This document shows positions 44,780-52,990 of a stretch of DNA of 64,000 bases, one piece after another (position 1 is the stretch's first letter; every line of letters begins with the position of its first letter). The translations under genes were made by a program, and so were the position numbers. The notes under the pieces are model-generated. The model was not told where the DNA came from. It saw nothing but the letters and a program-made list of their open reading frames with translations, and did not search any database. The DNA is from CAZZBK01 sp964652155. Lineage in GTDB: Bacteria; Planctomycetota; Planctomycetia; Pirellulales; PNKZ01. The stretch covers positions 1 through 64,000 of the forward strand of contig CAZZBK010000010.1 in the NCBI GenBank assembly GCA_964652155.1. Direction: 5' to 3'.

Positions 44780-45769
44780 CTATTTGCGTTTCATCGCCCA
44801 CGTTCCTTGAAAGAGTTCTTCGCTTTTGTCGCCCCTTGGCATATATCCACGGAGAGTTCCCTCCATAGCGCCTCCGGCCGTGTCCACCGTCCCCTTAAAA
44901 TCAATGATGAGCACGCCGCGTGCCATGGGCTGGCTGACGAGATAAAAACGTATGGACTTACGTTCGATCTTTCCGAGAGTCGGCTTACCGAACCAACCTG
45001 GAGGCATCCATACCGCGCCGGATAAAATGATCGAACTCCCCTTATCGAGCGGCATGTTGCTCTCATCGGGTTGAATGTTCACTCCGATCGCGCGTCGACC
45101 CGTGACAGTCCCTAGGCCGCTCACATCTCCGCTGATTTTCTCGACCGTGTACGAGCCCGACCAGCCGCCGGTTATGTCCTTAATCACGGTCTGAGTCTCC
45201 GTGTCGATCGGAGTGGCTGGCGGTGATGGTTTCGTCGGCGGCGAAGTATTGAACGAATCCGGTTTCACACTGGGTGGCATCGTTGAACTGGTAGAAGTCG
45301 GGGGGACCAGTGTCTTTGTTCCTGGTGCGCCAGGAACGACCGTCATCGTCAACTCTCCTCCCGCCCCTGGCGAACCGCCGATTTCAAAACGATATTCTCC
45401 CGGTGGTAGAGCCAAAATAGGATTCGATTCTAGCTCGCGCAGATATCGCTGCTCGGTCACCGAGTAGAGATTGCTCTTCCGCAATTTTGTTGATGTGTAG
45501 CCGACTTCTGGATCATCAAAACGATATTGAAGGTTCACCCCCGACGCGTCGGCAGGGATGATAAAGCGGCCGGCTCGCAGCACGGGCTGCTGTTGTCCGT
45601 TTAGAGTCTCGCTCACGATCTCAGCGACGACACTGTACGAATTGCCGGTTTTCAATATCGCCGGCTTCTCGACAGCCGTAGGTGGCGGCTCAGCCCCAAC
45701 GGTAATCATGGTCGACACCCATGCAACCATCGTCCAGGCAACTACGTTGACCATTCGGCTTTTCATCAT
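44780..45769 (-). CDS. Secreted protein with Pro/Thr-rich linker, unknown function
   Basis: A 329-residue protein with a signal peptide (VNVVAWTMVAWVSTMITVGA). The first domain (about 40-140) is beta-rich and includes YSVVAEIVSETLNGQQQPV and PPGEYRFEIGGSPGAGG. A Pro/Ser/Thr-rich linker follows (about 150-190), then a second beta-rich domain (GGWSGSYTVEKISGDVSGLG, ending with ELFQGTWAMKRK). Base composition is less GC-rich than in neighbouring genes. No family recognised. It is divergent from the condensing-enzyme gene across 487 bases, and convergent with oleD. Confidence 0.75.
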   Translation of the reverse strand: MMKSRMVNVVAWTMVAWVSTMITVGAEPPPTAVEKPAILKTGNSYSVVAEIVSETLNGQQQPVLRAGRFIIPADASGVNLQYRFDDPEVGYTSTKLRKSNLYSVTEQRYLRELESNPILALPPGEYRFEIGGSPGAGGELTMTVVPGAPGTKTLVPPTSTSSTMPPSVKPDSFNTSPPTKPSPPATPIDTETQTVIKDITGGWSGSYTVEKISGDVSGLGTVTGRRAIGVNIQPDESNMPLDKGSSIILSGAVWMPPGWFGKPTLGKIERKSIRFYLVSQPMARGVLIIDFKGTVDTAGGAMEGTLRGYMPRGDKSEELFQGTWAMKRK

Positions 45770-46256
45770 TCAGGTACCCAAGAATTGGATCTCAGTTGAA
45801 AAGGTAATAGCCGCAACGTCAGCAATTTAACGCAAAATTCATACCGTCGATGGCCGAAATATGCCTAATTTAGAAGGACGGAAACAAAGCACCAATTGCC
45901 ATTGATCTTGGGGCATAAACTTCCCCTGCACCGAAATCCGAGTCATTCGCAGGGTAACCGTGAGACTGTGCGGTCAATTCACACCACCCGTCCCATACCG
46001 CACACATTCACAGTGCTTAGAGCCCTGGAACGAATTAACCCCGCAGTTCTAATTTGCTTCGCATCGGTCAATCAACGAAGGCCAGCGGGCTTTTCAGAAA
46101 GAACGTTGCTTGATCTCGCCGGCCTGGGAGTGTACGACCGACTCAGGTCGCGTTAGCTATTTGCCCTGAACGACTTGCGGTCGGCGGCTTGTCAATAAGA
46201 CGGCCAAGCGATACCTTCAGGGGTTTCCATGCTAACCGTCCCTTGGATTTGTCGCG
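45770..46256. other. AT-richer divergent intergenic region upstream of the lipid cassette
   Basis: This 487-base gap separates the secreted-protein gene (minus) from the condensing-enzyme gene (plus). It is visibly AT-richer than the neighbouring genes and must hold the promoter of the five-gene cassette. A plus-strand frame at 45896-46156 has no coding features. I see no operator palindrome or riboswitch that I can defend. Confidence 0.5.
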
Positions 46257-47504
46257 ATGATAGCCGGCAGCCGCAGCGATCATGACCGGATTGTGATCAC
46301 CGGCATCGGCTTGACCGCTCCCAACGGTAACTCGCTGGCCGACTACCGCGCTGCGATCCTGGCTGGTCGCTCGGGGGTGCAAAAGTACGACATCCGCTAC
46401 GTAGGTCAAACGCTGGCCGGGATTTGCAACTTCGACGAGCTGCGGTACCAGAAGAAGAAAGAGGTCCGCCGCGGTACACGGGCCGGCAGCGTGGGTATCT
46501 ACTGCGCGAACGAAGCGGTGCGCGACTCGCTCATCGACTGGCCGAAGGTTAACCTCGACCGCGTGGGTATTTATGTCGGCGTCACCGAGCATGGAAACGT
46601 CGAGACCGAGAACGAAATCTTTCAACTCCAGAGTTTCGACTACGATACGAAGTTCTGGTCGCACCACCACAACCCGCGCACGGTGGCCAACAACCCGGCG
46701 GGCGAAATCTCGCTGAACATGGGCATTACCGGGCCGCACTATACGATCGGTGCTGCCTGCGCTGCCGGGAATGCGGGGTTTATCCAGGGCTGCCAGATGC
46801 TCCGGCTTGACGAGGTTGACTTAGCCATCGCGGGTGGCGTTTCGGAGAGTATTCACACGTTTGGTATCTTCGCCAGTTTTAAGAGCCAAGGGGCGTTGGC
46901 CTCGCATGAAGATCCGACGAAAGCCTCGCGCCCCTTCGACAAGGCCCGCAATGGGATTGTGGTTGCCGAAGGGGGTGGCCTCGTCACGCTCGAACGGCTC
47001 AGCGACGCTAAGGCCCGTGGGGCGAGGATTTACGGCGAGATCGTGGGTTACGCCATGAACAGCGACGCGAGCGATTTCGTGCTTCCGAACGCCGAACGGC
47101 AAGCCGAATGCGTCCGCAAGGCATTGAAGTCAGCCCAGCTTAATCCGGAAAACATCGATATTGTGAGTACCCATGCGACGGGGACCGGAGCGGGTGACGC
47201 GCAGGAGTGCGCGGCTCTGCGTCAGGTTTTCGAGGGGTGCTCCCAGACTCGTTTCAATAACACCAAGAGCTTTATCGGCCACGCGATGGGGGCGGCCGGC
47301 GCACTGGAACTCCTCGGCAATCTGCCCGCCTTTGAAGACCACGTATGCCACCCAACCATTAATGTCGATGAGTTGGATACCGACTGCGCCCTGCCGGGCT
47401 TGGTGCTCAATGAGCCTCAGGAAACGGGGGCGGTGCGAACGATTTTGAACAATTCGTTCGGCATGTTGGGAATTAACTCTGTGGTGATCGTCCAAAAACG
47501 GTAA
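46257..47504 (+). CDS. FabF-like beta-ketoacyl-ACP synthase
   Basis: A 415-residue condensing enzyme of the KAS I/II (FabF/FabB) type that extends an acyl chain by two carbons. The Cys-His-His triad is intact: Cys168 in TIGAACAAGNAG, His306 in STHATGTGAGD and His342 in KSFIGHAMGAAG, with the conserved Lys337. It is thus catalytically competent, not a chain-length factor. It begins the five-gene set KAS-ACP-FAD-FAD-FabZ. It is not an OleA-type enzyme (those are FabH/thiolase-like). A long AT-richer intergenic region upstream probably holds its promoter. Confidence 0.93.
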   Translation: MIAGSRSDHDRIVITGIGLTAPNGNSLADYRAAILAGRSGVQKYDIRYVGQTLAGICNFDELRYQKKKEVRRGTRAGSVGIYCANEAVRDSLIDWPKVNLDRVGIYVGVTEHGNVETENEIFQLQSFDYDTKFWSHHHNPRTVANNPAGEISLNMGITGPHYTIGAACAAGNAGFIQGCQMLRLDEVDLAIAGGVSESIHTFGIFASFKSQGALASHEDPTKASRPFDKARNGIVVAEGGGLVTLERLSDAKARGARIYGEIVGYAMNSDASDFVLPNAERQAECVRKALKSAQLNPENIDIVSTHATGTGAGDAQECAALRQVFEGCSQTRFNNTKSFIGHAMGAAGALELLGNLPAFEDHVCHPTINVDELDTDCALPGLVLNEPQETGAVRTILNNSFGMLGINSVVIVQKR

Positions 47505-47567
47505 ATTGGTGGTTCGCTCGCGGCCTGGGATTGCGAGTGGTTTTGACTACAACGGAGCTACGACGGC

Positions 47568-47828
47568 ATGACTCGCGATGAGATTCGCTCAGAGATTGTC
47601 GATATTCTTGAGAACATTGCGCCGGATGAGGATCTCTCGGGCCTGAAGGACGAACTCTCGTTCCGCGAGCAGCTTTCGCTCGACAGCATGGATTTTCTCG
47701 ACATTGTGATGGAGCTGCGCAAGCGGCATCGCATCCAGGTGCCCGAGCAAGACTACCTGCAACTGGCCTCGATGGCGTCGACGGTCGCGTACCTGGAACC
47801 CAAAATGCGCGATTTGCAAAAGGCCTAG
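47568..47828 (+). CDS. Dedicated acyl carrier protein
   Basis: An 86-residue acidic acyl carrier protein. The phosphopantetheine serine is in SLDSMDFLD, and helix 2 continues with IVMELRKRHRIQVPE. The sequence departs from housekeeping AcpP in the loop after helix 1 and in the motif itself (DSMDF rather than DSLDT/V), which suggests a specialised carrier. It lies 63 bases after the condensing enzyme and 83 before the first FAD oxidoreductase. Its function is to hold the growing or modified chain for the other enzymes of the cassette; that is inferred from context. Confidence 0.9.
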   Translation: MTRDEIRSEIVDILENIAPDEDLSGLKDELSFREQLSLDSMDFLDIVMELRKRHRIQVPEQDYLQLASMASTVAYLEPKMRDLQKA

Positions 47829-47911
47829 GCGGGGTCCGTGTCCCGAGTGCGATCGGTTGCCTCACTGCGGCGGTCGAGCGGCACGCACGCTCTGCGGCAA
47901 GTCGTTTTCCC

Positions 47912-49285
47912 ATGTACGACACGATCATCATCGGCGCTGGCATGTCGGGTCTCGCGGCAGGCATCCGCCTGGCGTATTTCAACCGACGGGTTTGCATCCT
48001 CGAACGCCACACGACCATCGGCGGGCTGAACTCGTTCTATCGGCTCGGCGGACGCAATTACGACGTCGGCCTGCATGCCGTCACCAACTACACCCCGAAA
48101 GGGGCCAAGCAGGGCCCGCTCGCGCGCTTGCTGCGGCAGCTTCGTATCTCCTGGGACGAACTCGAGCTCAAGCCGCAACTCGGCTCGCGCATTGCCTTTC
48201 CCGGGGTCGACCTGCGCATGACCAACGACTTTGCACAGCTTGAAAGCGACATTGCCGAACGCTTCCCCCAGCAGATCGACAACTTTCGCAAGCTCCAAGC
48301 TCAGATCGTCGACTACGACGCACTCGATGCCGCGAAGATGGATCAGTCAGCCCGCGCCATGCTAAACGAGTACCTGACCGACCCGCTGTTGATCGAAATG
48401 CTCTTCTGTCCTCTGATGTATTATGGCAGTGCCCGCGAACACGACATGGACTGGGGGCAGTTCTGCATCATGTTCCGCAGCATCTTCTACGAAGGGTTTG
48501 CGCGACCGTTCGATGGCGTGCGGACGCTGCTCAAGTTGCTCGTGAAAAAGTTTCGCGGACTGGGGGGCGAGCTACGGCTCCGCAGTGGTGTGCGGAAGAT
48601 TCATGAAGCCGACAGGAAGGTCACTTCGGTCGAATTGGACGACGGCTCTCGACTCGAAGCGGCCCAGGTGCTGAGCAGCGCCGGACACGTCGAGACACTG
48701 CGTCTGTGCGATGTTCAGCCCACTCCGCCGAGCGCAGGTCAGCTCTCGTTCATCGAGTCCATTTCGACGCTCGATTGCCAACCACGCGACTTGGGGATCG
48801 GCGAGACGATCGTATTCTTTAACGATCACGACACATTCGACTGGCGGCGCCCCGACGCGTTGGCCGACATGCGGAGCGGCGTGATTTGCTCCCCGAACAA
48901 CTATGCCTACGAAGAACCGCTCGCCGAGGGGTCGGTCCGCATCACGTCGCTGGCGAACTTTGACCGCTGGCAATCGCTCGACGACGCGGCGTATCGTGCG
49001 CAAAAGCAGCATTGGTACGAGCAGATGACCGCCTCGGCCGTGCGTTTTGTCCGCGATTTTCGCACGCATACGGTGGCCACCGACATGTTCACGCCGACGA
49101 CCATTCGTCGTTTTACGGGGCATGTCAACGGGGCGGTCTATGGCGCGCCGCGCAAATTGTTCGATGGCCAAACCCATCTGAAAAACCTCTTTCTTTGCGG
49201 GACAGATCAGGGGTTTGTCGGTATCATTGGGTCCATCATCAGCGGCATCACCATGGCCAATCGTTATTGCCTGAGCAACGAGTAG
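47912..49285 (+). CDS. CrtI-like FAD-dependent oxidoreductase 1
   Basis: A 457-residue flavoprotein of the phytoene desaturase/retinol saturase-like group. The dinucleotide-binding fold is IIIGAGMSGLAAGIRLAYF with ERHTTIGGLNS after it. A C-terminal second FAD motif is present, LFLCGTDQGFVGIIGSIISG. The middle part (FCPLMYYGSAREHDMDWGQF) is not close to carotenoid desaturases that I can recall. In this gene context the substrate is probably an ACP-bound or free acyl chain rather than a carotenoid, since no carotenoid synthase is near. It lies between the ACP gene and a second, different FAD oxidoreductase. Confidence 0.88.
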   Translation: MYDTIIIGAGMSGLAAGIRLAYFNRRVCILERHTTIGGLNSFYRLGGRNYDVGLHAVTNYTPKGAKQGPLARLLRQLRISWDELELKPQLGSRIAFPGVDLRMTNDFAQLESDIAERFPQQIDNFRKLQAQIVDYDALDAAKMDQSARAMLNEYLTDPLLIEMLFCPLMYYGSAREHDMDWGQFCIMFRSIFYEGFARPFDGVRTLLKLLVKKFRGLGGELRLRSGVRKIHEADRKVTSVELDDGSRLEAAQVLSSAGHVETLRLCDVQPTPPSAGQLSFIESISTLDCQPRDLGIGETIVFFNDHDTFDWRRPDALADMRSGVICSPNNYAYEEPLAEGSVRITSLANFDRWQSLDDAAYRAQKQHWYEQMTASAVRFVRDFRTHTVATDMFTPTTIRRFTGHVNGAVYGAPRKLFDGQTHLKNLFLCGTDQGFVGIIGSIISGITMANRYCLSNE

Positions 49286-49327
49286 CTCTGCACGGCCTTT
49301 CCTCGTTTTCACTCCCCTCGCTTTCGC

Positions 49328-50776
49328 ATGACCAAAGACTTCTTGGCTAATTGTCGCGATCAATACGACGTGATCGTCATCGGCAGCGGCTTGGCCGGCT
49401 TGACCTCGGCCAACACGTTGGCCAAGGCGGGGCACAGTGTCCTGCTGCTCGAACATCATTACCAGTTGGGGGGCATGGCCACCTGGTTCAAACGCCGCAA
49501 CGGTCACATCTTTGACATTTCCTTGCACGGCTTTCCGGTCGGCATGATCAAGAGCTGCCGCCGCTACTGGACCGACGAGATCGCCGACTCGATCGTGCAA
49601 CTCAAGAACATCCGCTTCGACAACCCGATGTTCTCGCTCAGCACGTCGTTCACCCGCGACGACTTCACGCGTCAACTGGTCGAGAAGTTCGGCCTGCCGC
49701 AGGCCCAGGTGCAAGCCTTTTTCGACTATGCCCGGGGAATGAATTTCTACGACGACCAGTCGCTCAGCACCGGAGCGTTGTTTGAGAAGTTCTTTCCCGG
49801 CCGCGAGGACGTGATTCGCCTGCTCATGGAGCCGATCACTTACGCCAACGGCTCGACGCTCGAAGATCCCGCGATCAGCTACGGCATCGTCTTCTCGAAT
49901 TTCATGAGCAAAGGGGTGTTCACGTTCCAGGGAGGCACCGACCGGCTCATCGGCCTGATTCGCGACGATTTGGTGCATAACGGTGTCGACGTGCGCATTC
50001 GTGCCCAGGTCGAGAAGATCCATGTTCGCCACGGACGCGTCGCCGGGGTCACGGTCAACGGCCGTATGATCGGCGCGCGGGCCATTGTTGCCAACTCGAA
50101 TCTCAAGAGCACGATCTTCAACCTGGTGGGCGAAGAGCATTTCGATCGCCAGTTCATCGACGACGCCCGGGCCGTGCGGCTCAACAACAGCAGCACGCAG
50201 GTTTATATGGCGCTCAAGCCCGGCGAGCAAATCGACGAATCGTGCGGCGATTTGCTGTTCAGTTCGACGGCTCCGTTGTTCCGCACCGAAGCGTTGCTGA
50301 GCCGCAACGTGACCAGTCGCACCTACTCGTTCTACTATCCGCGCACTCGACCGGGCAGCGACCGTTGTCTGGTGGTGTCGAGCACCAACGCTCATTACCG
50401 CGATTGGGCCGATCTATCGGACGAAGACTATCAAGCCTCGAAGGCCGACTTGATCGAAACCACACTCGCGGCGGCCGAGAAATACGTCCCCGACATTCGC
50501 GGCAAAATCGATCACATCGAAGCCTCCACTCCCAAGACGTTTGAGCGTTACACCCAGCATCTGCAAGGGGCCAGCTTTGGCACCAAGTTCGAAGGGCTCG
50601 CCGTGAGCCGGGCGATTTGCGATCAAGTTCGTGGACTGTACCACGCCGGCAGCGTCGGCATCATCATGTCGGGCTGGCTGGGGGCCGTGAACTACGGCGT
50701 CATTGTCGCCAACGATGTCGACGCGTTGCTGCTCAAGTCGAGCCAGTCGCCGTCGACCGAGGTCGCCGCGTCATGA
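49328..50776 (+). CDS. CrtI-like FAD-dependent oxidoreductase 2
   Basis: A 482-residue flavoprotein related to but clearly different from the preceding one. The N-terminal FAD fold is DVIVIGSGLAGLTSANTLA followed by LLEHHYQLGGMATWFKRRNG; the C-terminal motif is LYHAGSVGIIMSGWLGAVNY. It carries a longer central part (GMNFYDDQSLSTGALFEKFF, FSNFMSKGVFTFQGGTDRL) typical of CrtI-type enzymes. Two such genes in tandem suggest two successive desaturation, isomerisation or saturation steps on the same chain. Its TGA overlaps the start of the dehydratase gene by ATGA, so both are made together. Confidence 0.9.
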   Translation: MTKDFLANCRDQYDVIVIGSGLAGLTSANTLAKAGHSVLLLEHHYQLGGMATWFKRRNGHIFDISLHGFPVGMIKSCRRYWTDEIADSIVQLKNIRFDNPMFSLSTSFTRDDFTRQLVEKFGLPQAQVQAFFDYARGMNFYDDQSLSTGALFEKFFPGREDVIRLLMEPITYANGSTLEDPAISYGIVFSNFMSKGVFTFQGGTDRLIGLIRDDLVHNGVDVRIRAQVEKIHVRHGRVAGVTVNGRMIGARAIVANSNLKSTIFNLVGEEHFDRQFIDDARAVRLNNSSTQVYMALKPGEQIDESCGDLLFSSTAPLFRTEALLSRNVTSRTYSFYYPRTRPGSDRCLVVSSTNAHYRDWADLSDEDYQASKADLIETTLAAAEKYVPDIRGKIDHIEASTPKTFERYTQHLQGASFGTKFEGLAVSRAICDQVRGLYHAGSVGIIMSGWLGAVNYGVIVANDVDALLLKSSQSPSTEVAAS

Positions 50777-51204
50777 GCCGTGAGCAAATCGAGCAGGCGA
50801 TTCCACATCGACCGCCGTTTCTCTTGCTCGACGAAATCGTCAGCTGGGAGCCCGAGCGAATTGTCTGCCGCAAACGGTTCGCGCCCGACGAACCGTTCTA
50901 CGCGGGGCATTACCCGCAGTTCCCCATCACGCCCGGCGTGCTGTTGTGCGAAGCGGCGATGCAAGCGGGGGCGGTCTTGCTCTCGAAAATCGTCACAGTC
51001 GACAACGGTGGCGTGCCGGTCGCCACTCGACTCAACGACGTCAAGTTCAAACGCATGGTTCGCCCTGGCGAGACGATCGAGATCGAGGTCTCGCTCACCG
51101 AACGATTGGGCGATGCGTTTTTCCTGCGCGCCAAGGTCACCTGCGCGGGTCAAGTTGCCGTGCGGTTCGATTTTGCCGTGACCCAGGCCCCGCTGCCGAA
51201 ATAA
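50773..51204 (+). CDS. FabZ-like 3-hydroxyacyl-ACP dehydratase
   Basis: A 143-residue hotdog-fold dehydratase that removes water from 3-hydroxyacyl-ACP. The family start is AIPHRPPFLLLDEIVSWEP; the catalytic His is in YAGHYPQFPITPG and the Glu in VLLCEAAMQAG. ATG 50773 is set by the ATGA overlap with the preceding gene. A housekeeping FabZ is expected elsewhere in the genome, so this is probably specialised for the cassette. A ketoreductase and an enoyl reductase are not in the cluster and would have to come from primary fatty-acid synthesis. A 31-bp inverted repeat follows. Confidence 0.93.
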   Translation: MSREQIEQAIPHRPPFLLLDEIVSWEPERIVCRKRFAPDEPFYAGHYPQFPITPGVLLCEAAMQAGAVLLSKIVTVDNGGVPVATRLNDVKFKRMVRPGETIEIEVSLTERLGDAFFLRAKVTCAGQVAVRFDFAVTQAPLPK

Positions 51205-51285
51205 ATCGCCGCCCGACAGCATGCTTGTCGAGGTGGGAGCGACTGAAAAATTGGTGGAGCAGCGGAATCGGTTATGGTCGGAAGG

Positions 51286-51375
51286 GTGGCTGGCGTTTTG
51301 CGCAGCAAACCCCGGCGTGCGCCCATGACACCGCCTCGAATTGAGCCGGGTTTTGCTGCGCAAAACGCCAGCCAC
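51286..51375. repeat. Long inverted repeat between convergent genes
   Basis: A 31-base arm at 51286-51316 (GTGGCTGGCGTTTTGCGCAG, continuing to CCCCGGC) is matched by an inverted arm at 51345-51375 with one mismatch and a 28-base loop. It lies between the dehydratase gene and the PQQ-like gene, which converge. It can act as a bidirectional terminator, and its arm pattern is consistent with a small mobile repeat. Confidence 0.9.
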
Positions 51376-51408
51376 TCATAGAGCTGACGCTCACACCTTG
51401 TCGCGCGA

Positions 51409-52830
51409 TCATTTGGCGAAGCAGTACAAGTGCCCGGCGGTGCGTAAATAAATCCGCCCGTCGACAATCGCTGGCGTGGCATAGGTGGACTCGCCAAACT
51501 TGACACTCGACAGCACCTGCCAACTCCCTTCGGCACTGACGATCGTGGCCTCGCCTTCGTCGTTGAGCAGATACACTTTGCCATCCCCCGCCACGGGCGA
51601 GGCGTAGTATTCGTTCGTGGCTGGCACGCGCCCCTGCTTGAAGGGTTTGCCCGACCCGATATTCAAGCTACTGAGGATACCGCCATCCTTGACCGTGAAC
51701 AGCGTGTTGCGATACACGATCGGCGACGAGCAAAACGGCAACAGCTTGCTATGCGACCACAACACATGGGTTGCGGTCACGTCTCCCACCCCGCCCGGCT
51801 TGATCGCCAGCACGTTGTTCTTGCTCTGATCGAACAGCATGCGAAAGTAATTGTACTCCGTCTCGGTGAGCGTGCCCGACTTGTCGCGATCGATCTGACT
51901 GAAACGCGGCCGGACGGGTAGCTCGGTCGCCTCGGCTTCTTCGATGATTTTGTTGCCGTTCTTGTCGAAGCTGGCAAGATATTTCTCGAATGGGTCAAGG
52001 CGAATCAGCTCGCCTGCGTCGCCGCCAGCAGCCCAACTCGTCACATACAGTGTGTTATCCTCGCCAATGACGGGGGTCATGCACACAGCCCGGGCAATGC
52101 CCCGCACAGTCCATAGTTCCTTGCCCGTCGACAGGTCGTACCCCACGACACGCAGCGTCGCCGCGACGACGATTTGTTTTTTCCCGTCGACATTCCAGAT
52201 CACCGGCGTGCAGTAATTTCTGGGAAACTCACTGCGGTCTGTTCGCCACACGGTCTCGCCCGTCTGCTTGTCGATCGCCATGAGGAACGAATCGGTGTCG
52301 TGATCTTGCGAGAGGATGACAAGCCGATCGACGATGATGGGCGAACTCCCCGCGCCGAACCCGTTGTTGAACGGTCCCATCGGCCGCTTCCACAGCAGCT
52401 TGCCGTTGAGGTCATAACAGAACAGTCCGCACGAGCCGAAGAAGCTCACGACCCGCTCGCCATCGCTGCATGGCGTGCTCTGGGCGTGGCTGCCGACCGA
52501 GTGAATCTCTTCCAGCTTTTCGTGTGGTGCCTCGGCTTGCCAGAGTATCTTGCCGGTCTTTTTATCCAGGCCGATCGTCACCAGTTGCTTCTCGTCGCGG
52601 ACCGCCGTCAGGAAGATCCGCTCGCCCACGATGATCGGCGACGAGTGTCCCGGCGGCAGGGCCGTTTTCCAGGCGACATTTTTGTCCGGACCAATCTCAC
52701 TGGGCAGGGGCAGTTCGCGGGCGGGTCGGCCCGACGCATTCACGCCCCGGAACTGCGGCCAATCCTCGCCCCGCGCAACCGATAGGCTCAACACACAGCA
52801 TACGATCCACAAACAGCTCGGGAGTTTCAT
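51409..52830 (-). CDS. Secreted PQQ-like beta-propeller protein with EF-hands
   Basis: A 473-residue protein with a signal peptide (SCLWIVCCVLSLSVARG) followed by EDWPQFRG, the usual start of planctomycete outer-membrane/periplasmic PQQ-like propellers. Repeated blade motifs are seen: LDKKTGKILWQAEAP, DKQTGETVWRTDR and LSTGKELWTVRG. Between blades, around residues 310-350, two EF-hand-like calcium loops appear (DKNGNKIIEEAE and DRDKSGTLTETEY). No quinoprotein active-site Cys pair or Trp-docking repeat that would prove enzyme activity is seen, so it may be a binding or assembly scaffold. ATG 52830 is chosen because it begins the signal. Confidence 0.88.
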   Translation of the reverse strand: MKLPSCLWIVCCVLSLSVARGEDWPQFRGVNASGRPARELPLPSEIGPDKNVAWKTALPPGHSSPIIVGERIFLTAVRDEKQLVTIGLDKKTGKILWQAEAPHEKLEEIHSVGSHAQSTPCSDGERVVSFFGSCGLFCYDLNGKLLWKRPMGPFNNGFGAGSSPIIVDRLVILSQDHDTDSFLMAIDKQTGETVWRTDRSEFPRNYCTPVIWNVDGKKQIVVAATLRVVGYDLSTGKELWTVRGIARAVCMTPVIGEDNTLYVTSWAAGGDAGELIRLDPFEKYLASFDKNGNKIIEEAEATELPVRPRFSQIDRDKSGTLTETEYNYFRMLFDQSKNNVLAIKPGGVGDVTATHVLWSHSKLLPFCSSPIVYRNTLFTVKDGGILSSLNIGSGKPFKQGRVPATNEYYASPVAGDGKVYLLNDEGEATIVSAEGSWQVLSSVKFGESTYATPAIVDGRIYLRTAGHLYCFAK

Positions 52831-52990
52831 CACATGGGTTCTCAGCAAGGAGGGACGCTCTCGCGACGGTGCGGCAGGCGATTCACGCAACAACCTAACA
52901 CGACTGCGAAACGTCGGCAACTTGACGTGACACGGCCCGCGGCTCGGCCTAGAATCAACCGATCAGGGCACTGTTCCACCGGAGCACGCG

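Noticed and set aside
45896..46156. An 86-residue plus-strand frame before the condensing enzyme
   Set aside because: No codon bias, no ribosome-binding site and no family; the region is AT-richer and more likely regulatory.
46257..47504. The condensing enzyme as OleA for the ole operon
   Set aside because: It is FabF-like with Cys-His-His; OleA is of the FabH/thiolase type. The gene also sits in a different cassette.
48572..50395. A 607-residue open frame opposite the two FAD oxidoreductases
   Set aside because: It spans two real genes on the other strand and has no motif; a shadow.
46257..51204. Direct call of ladderane biosynthesis
   Set aside because: No radical SAM genes and no other anammox features are in the window; similarity to ladderane gene sets is only in gene types.
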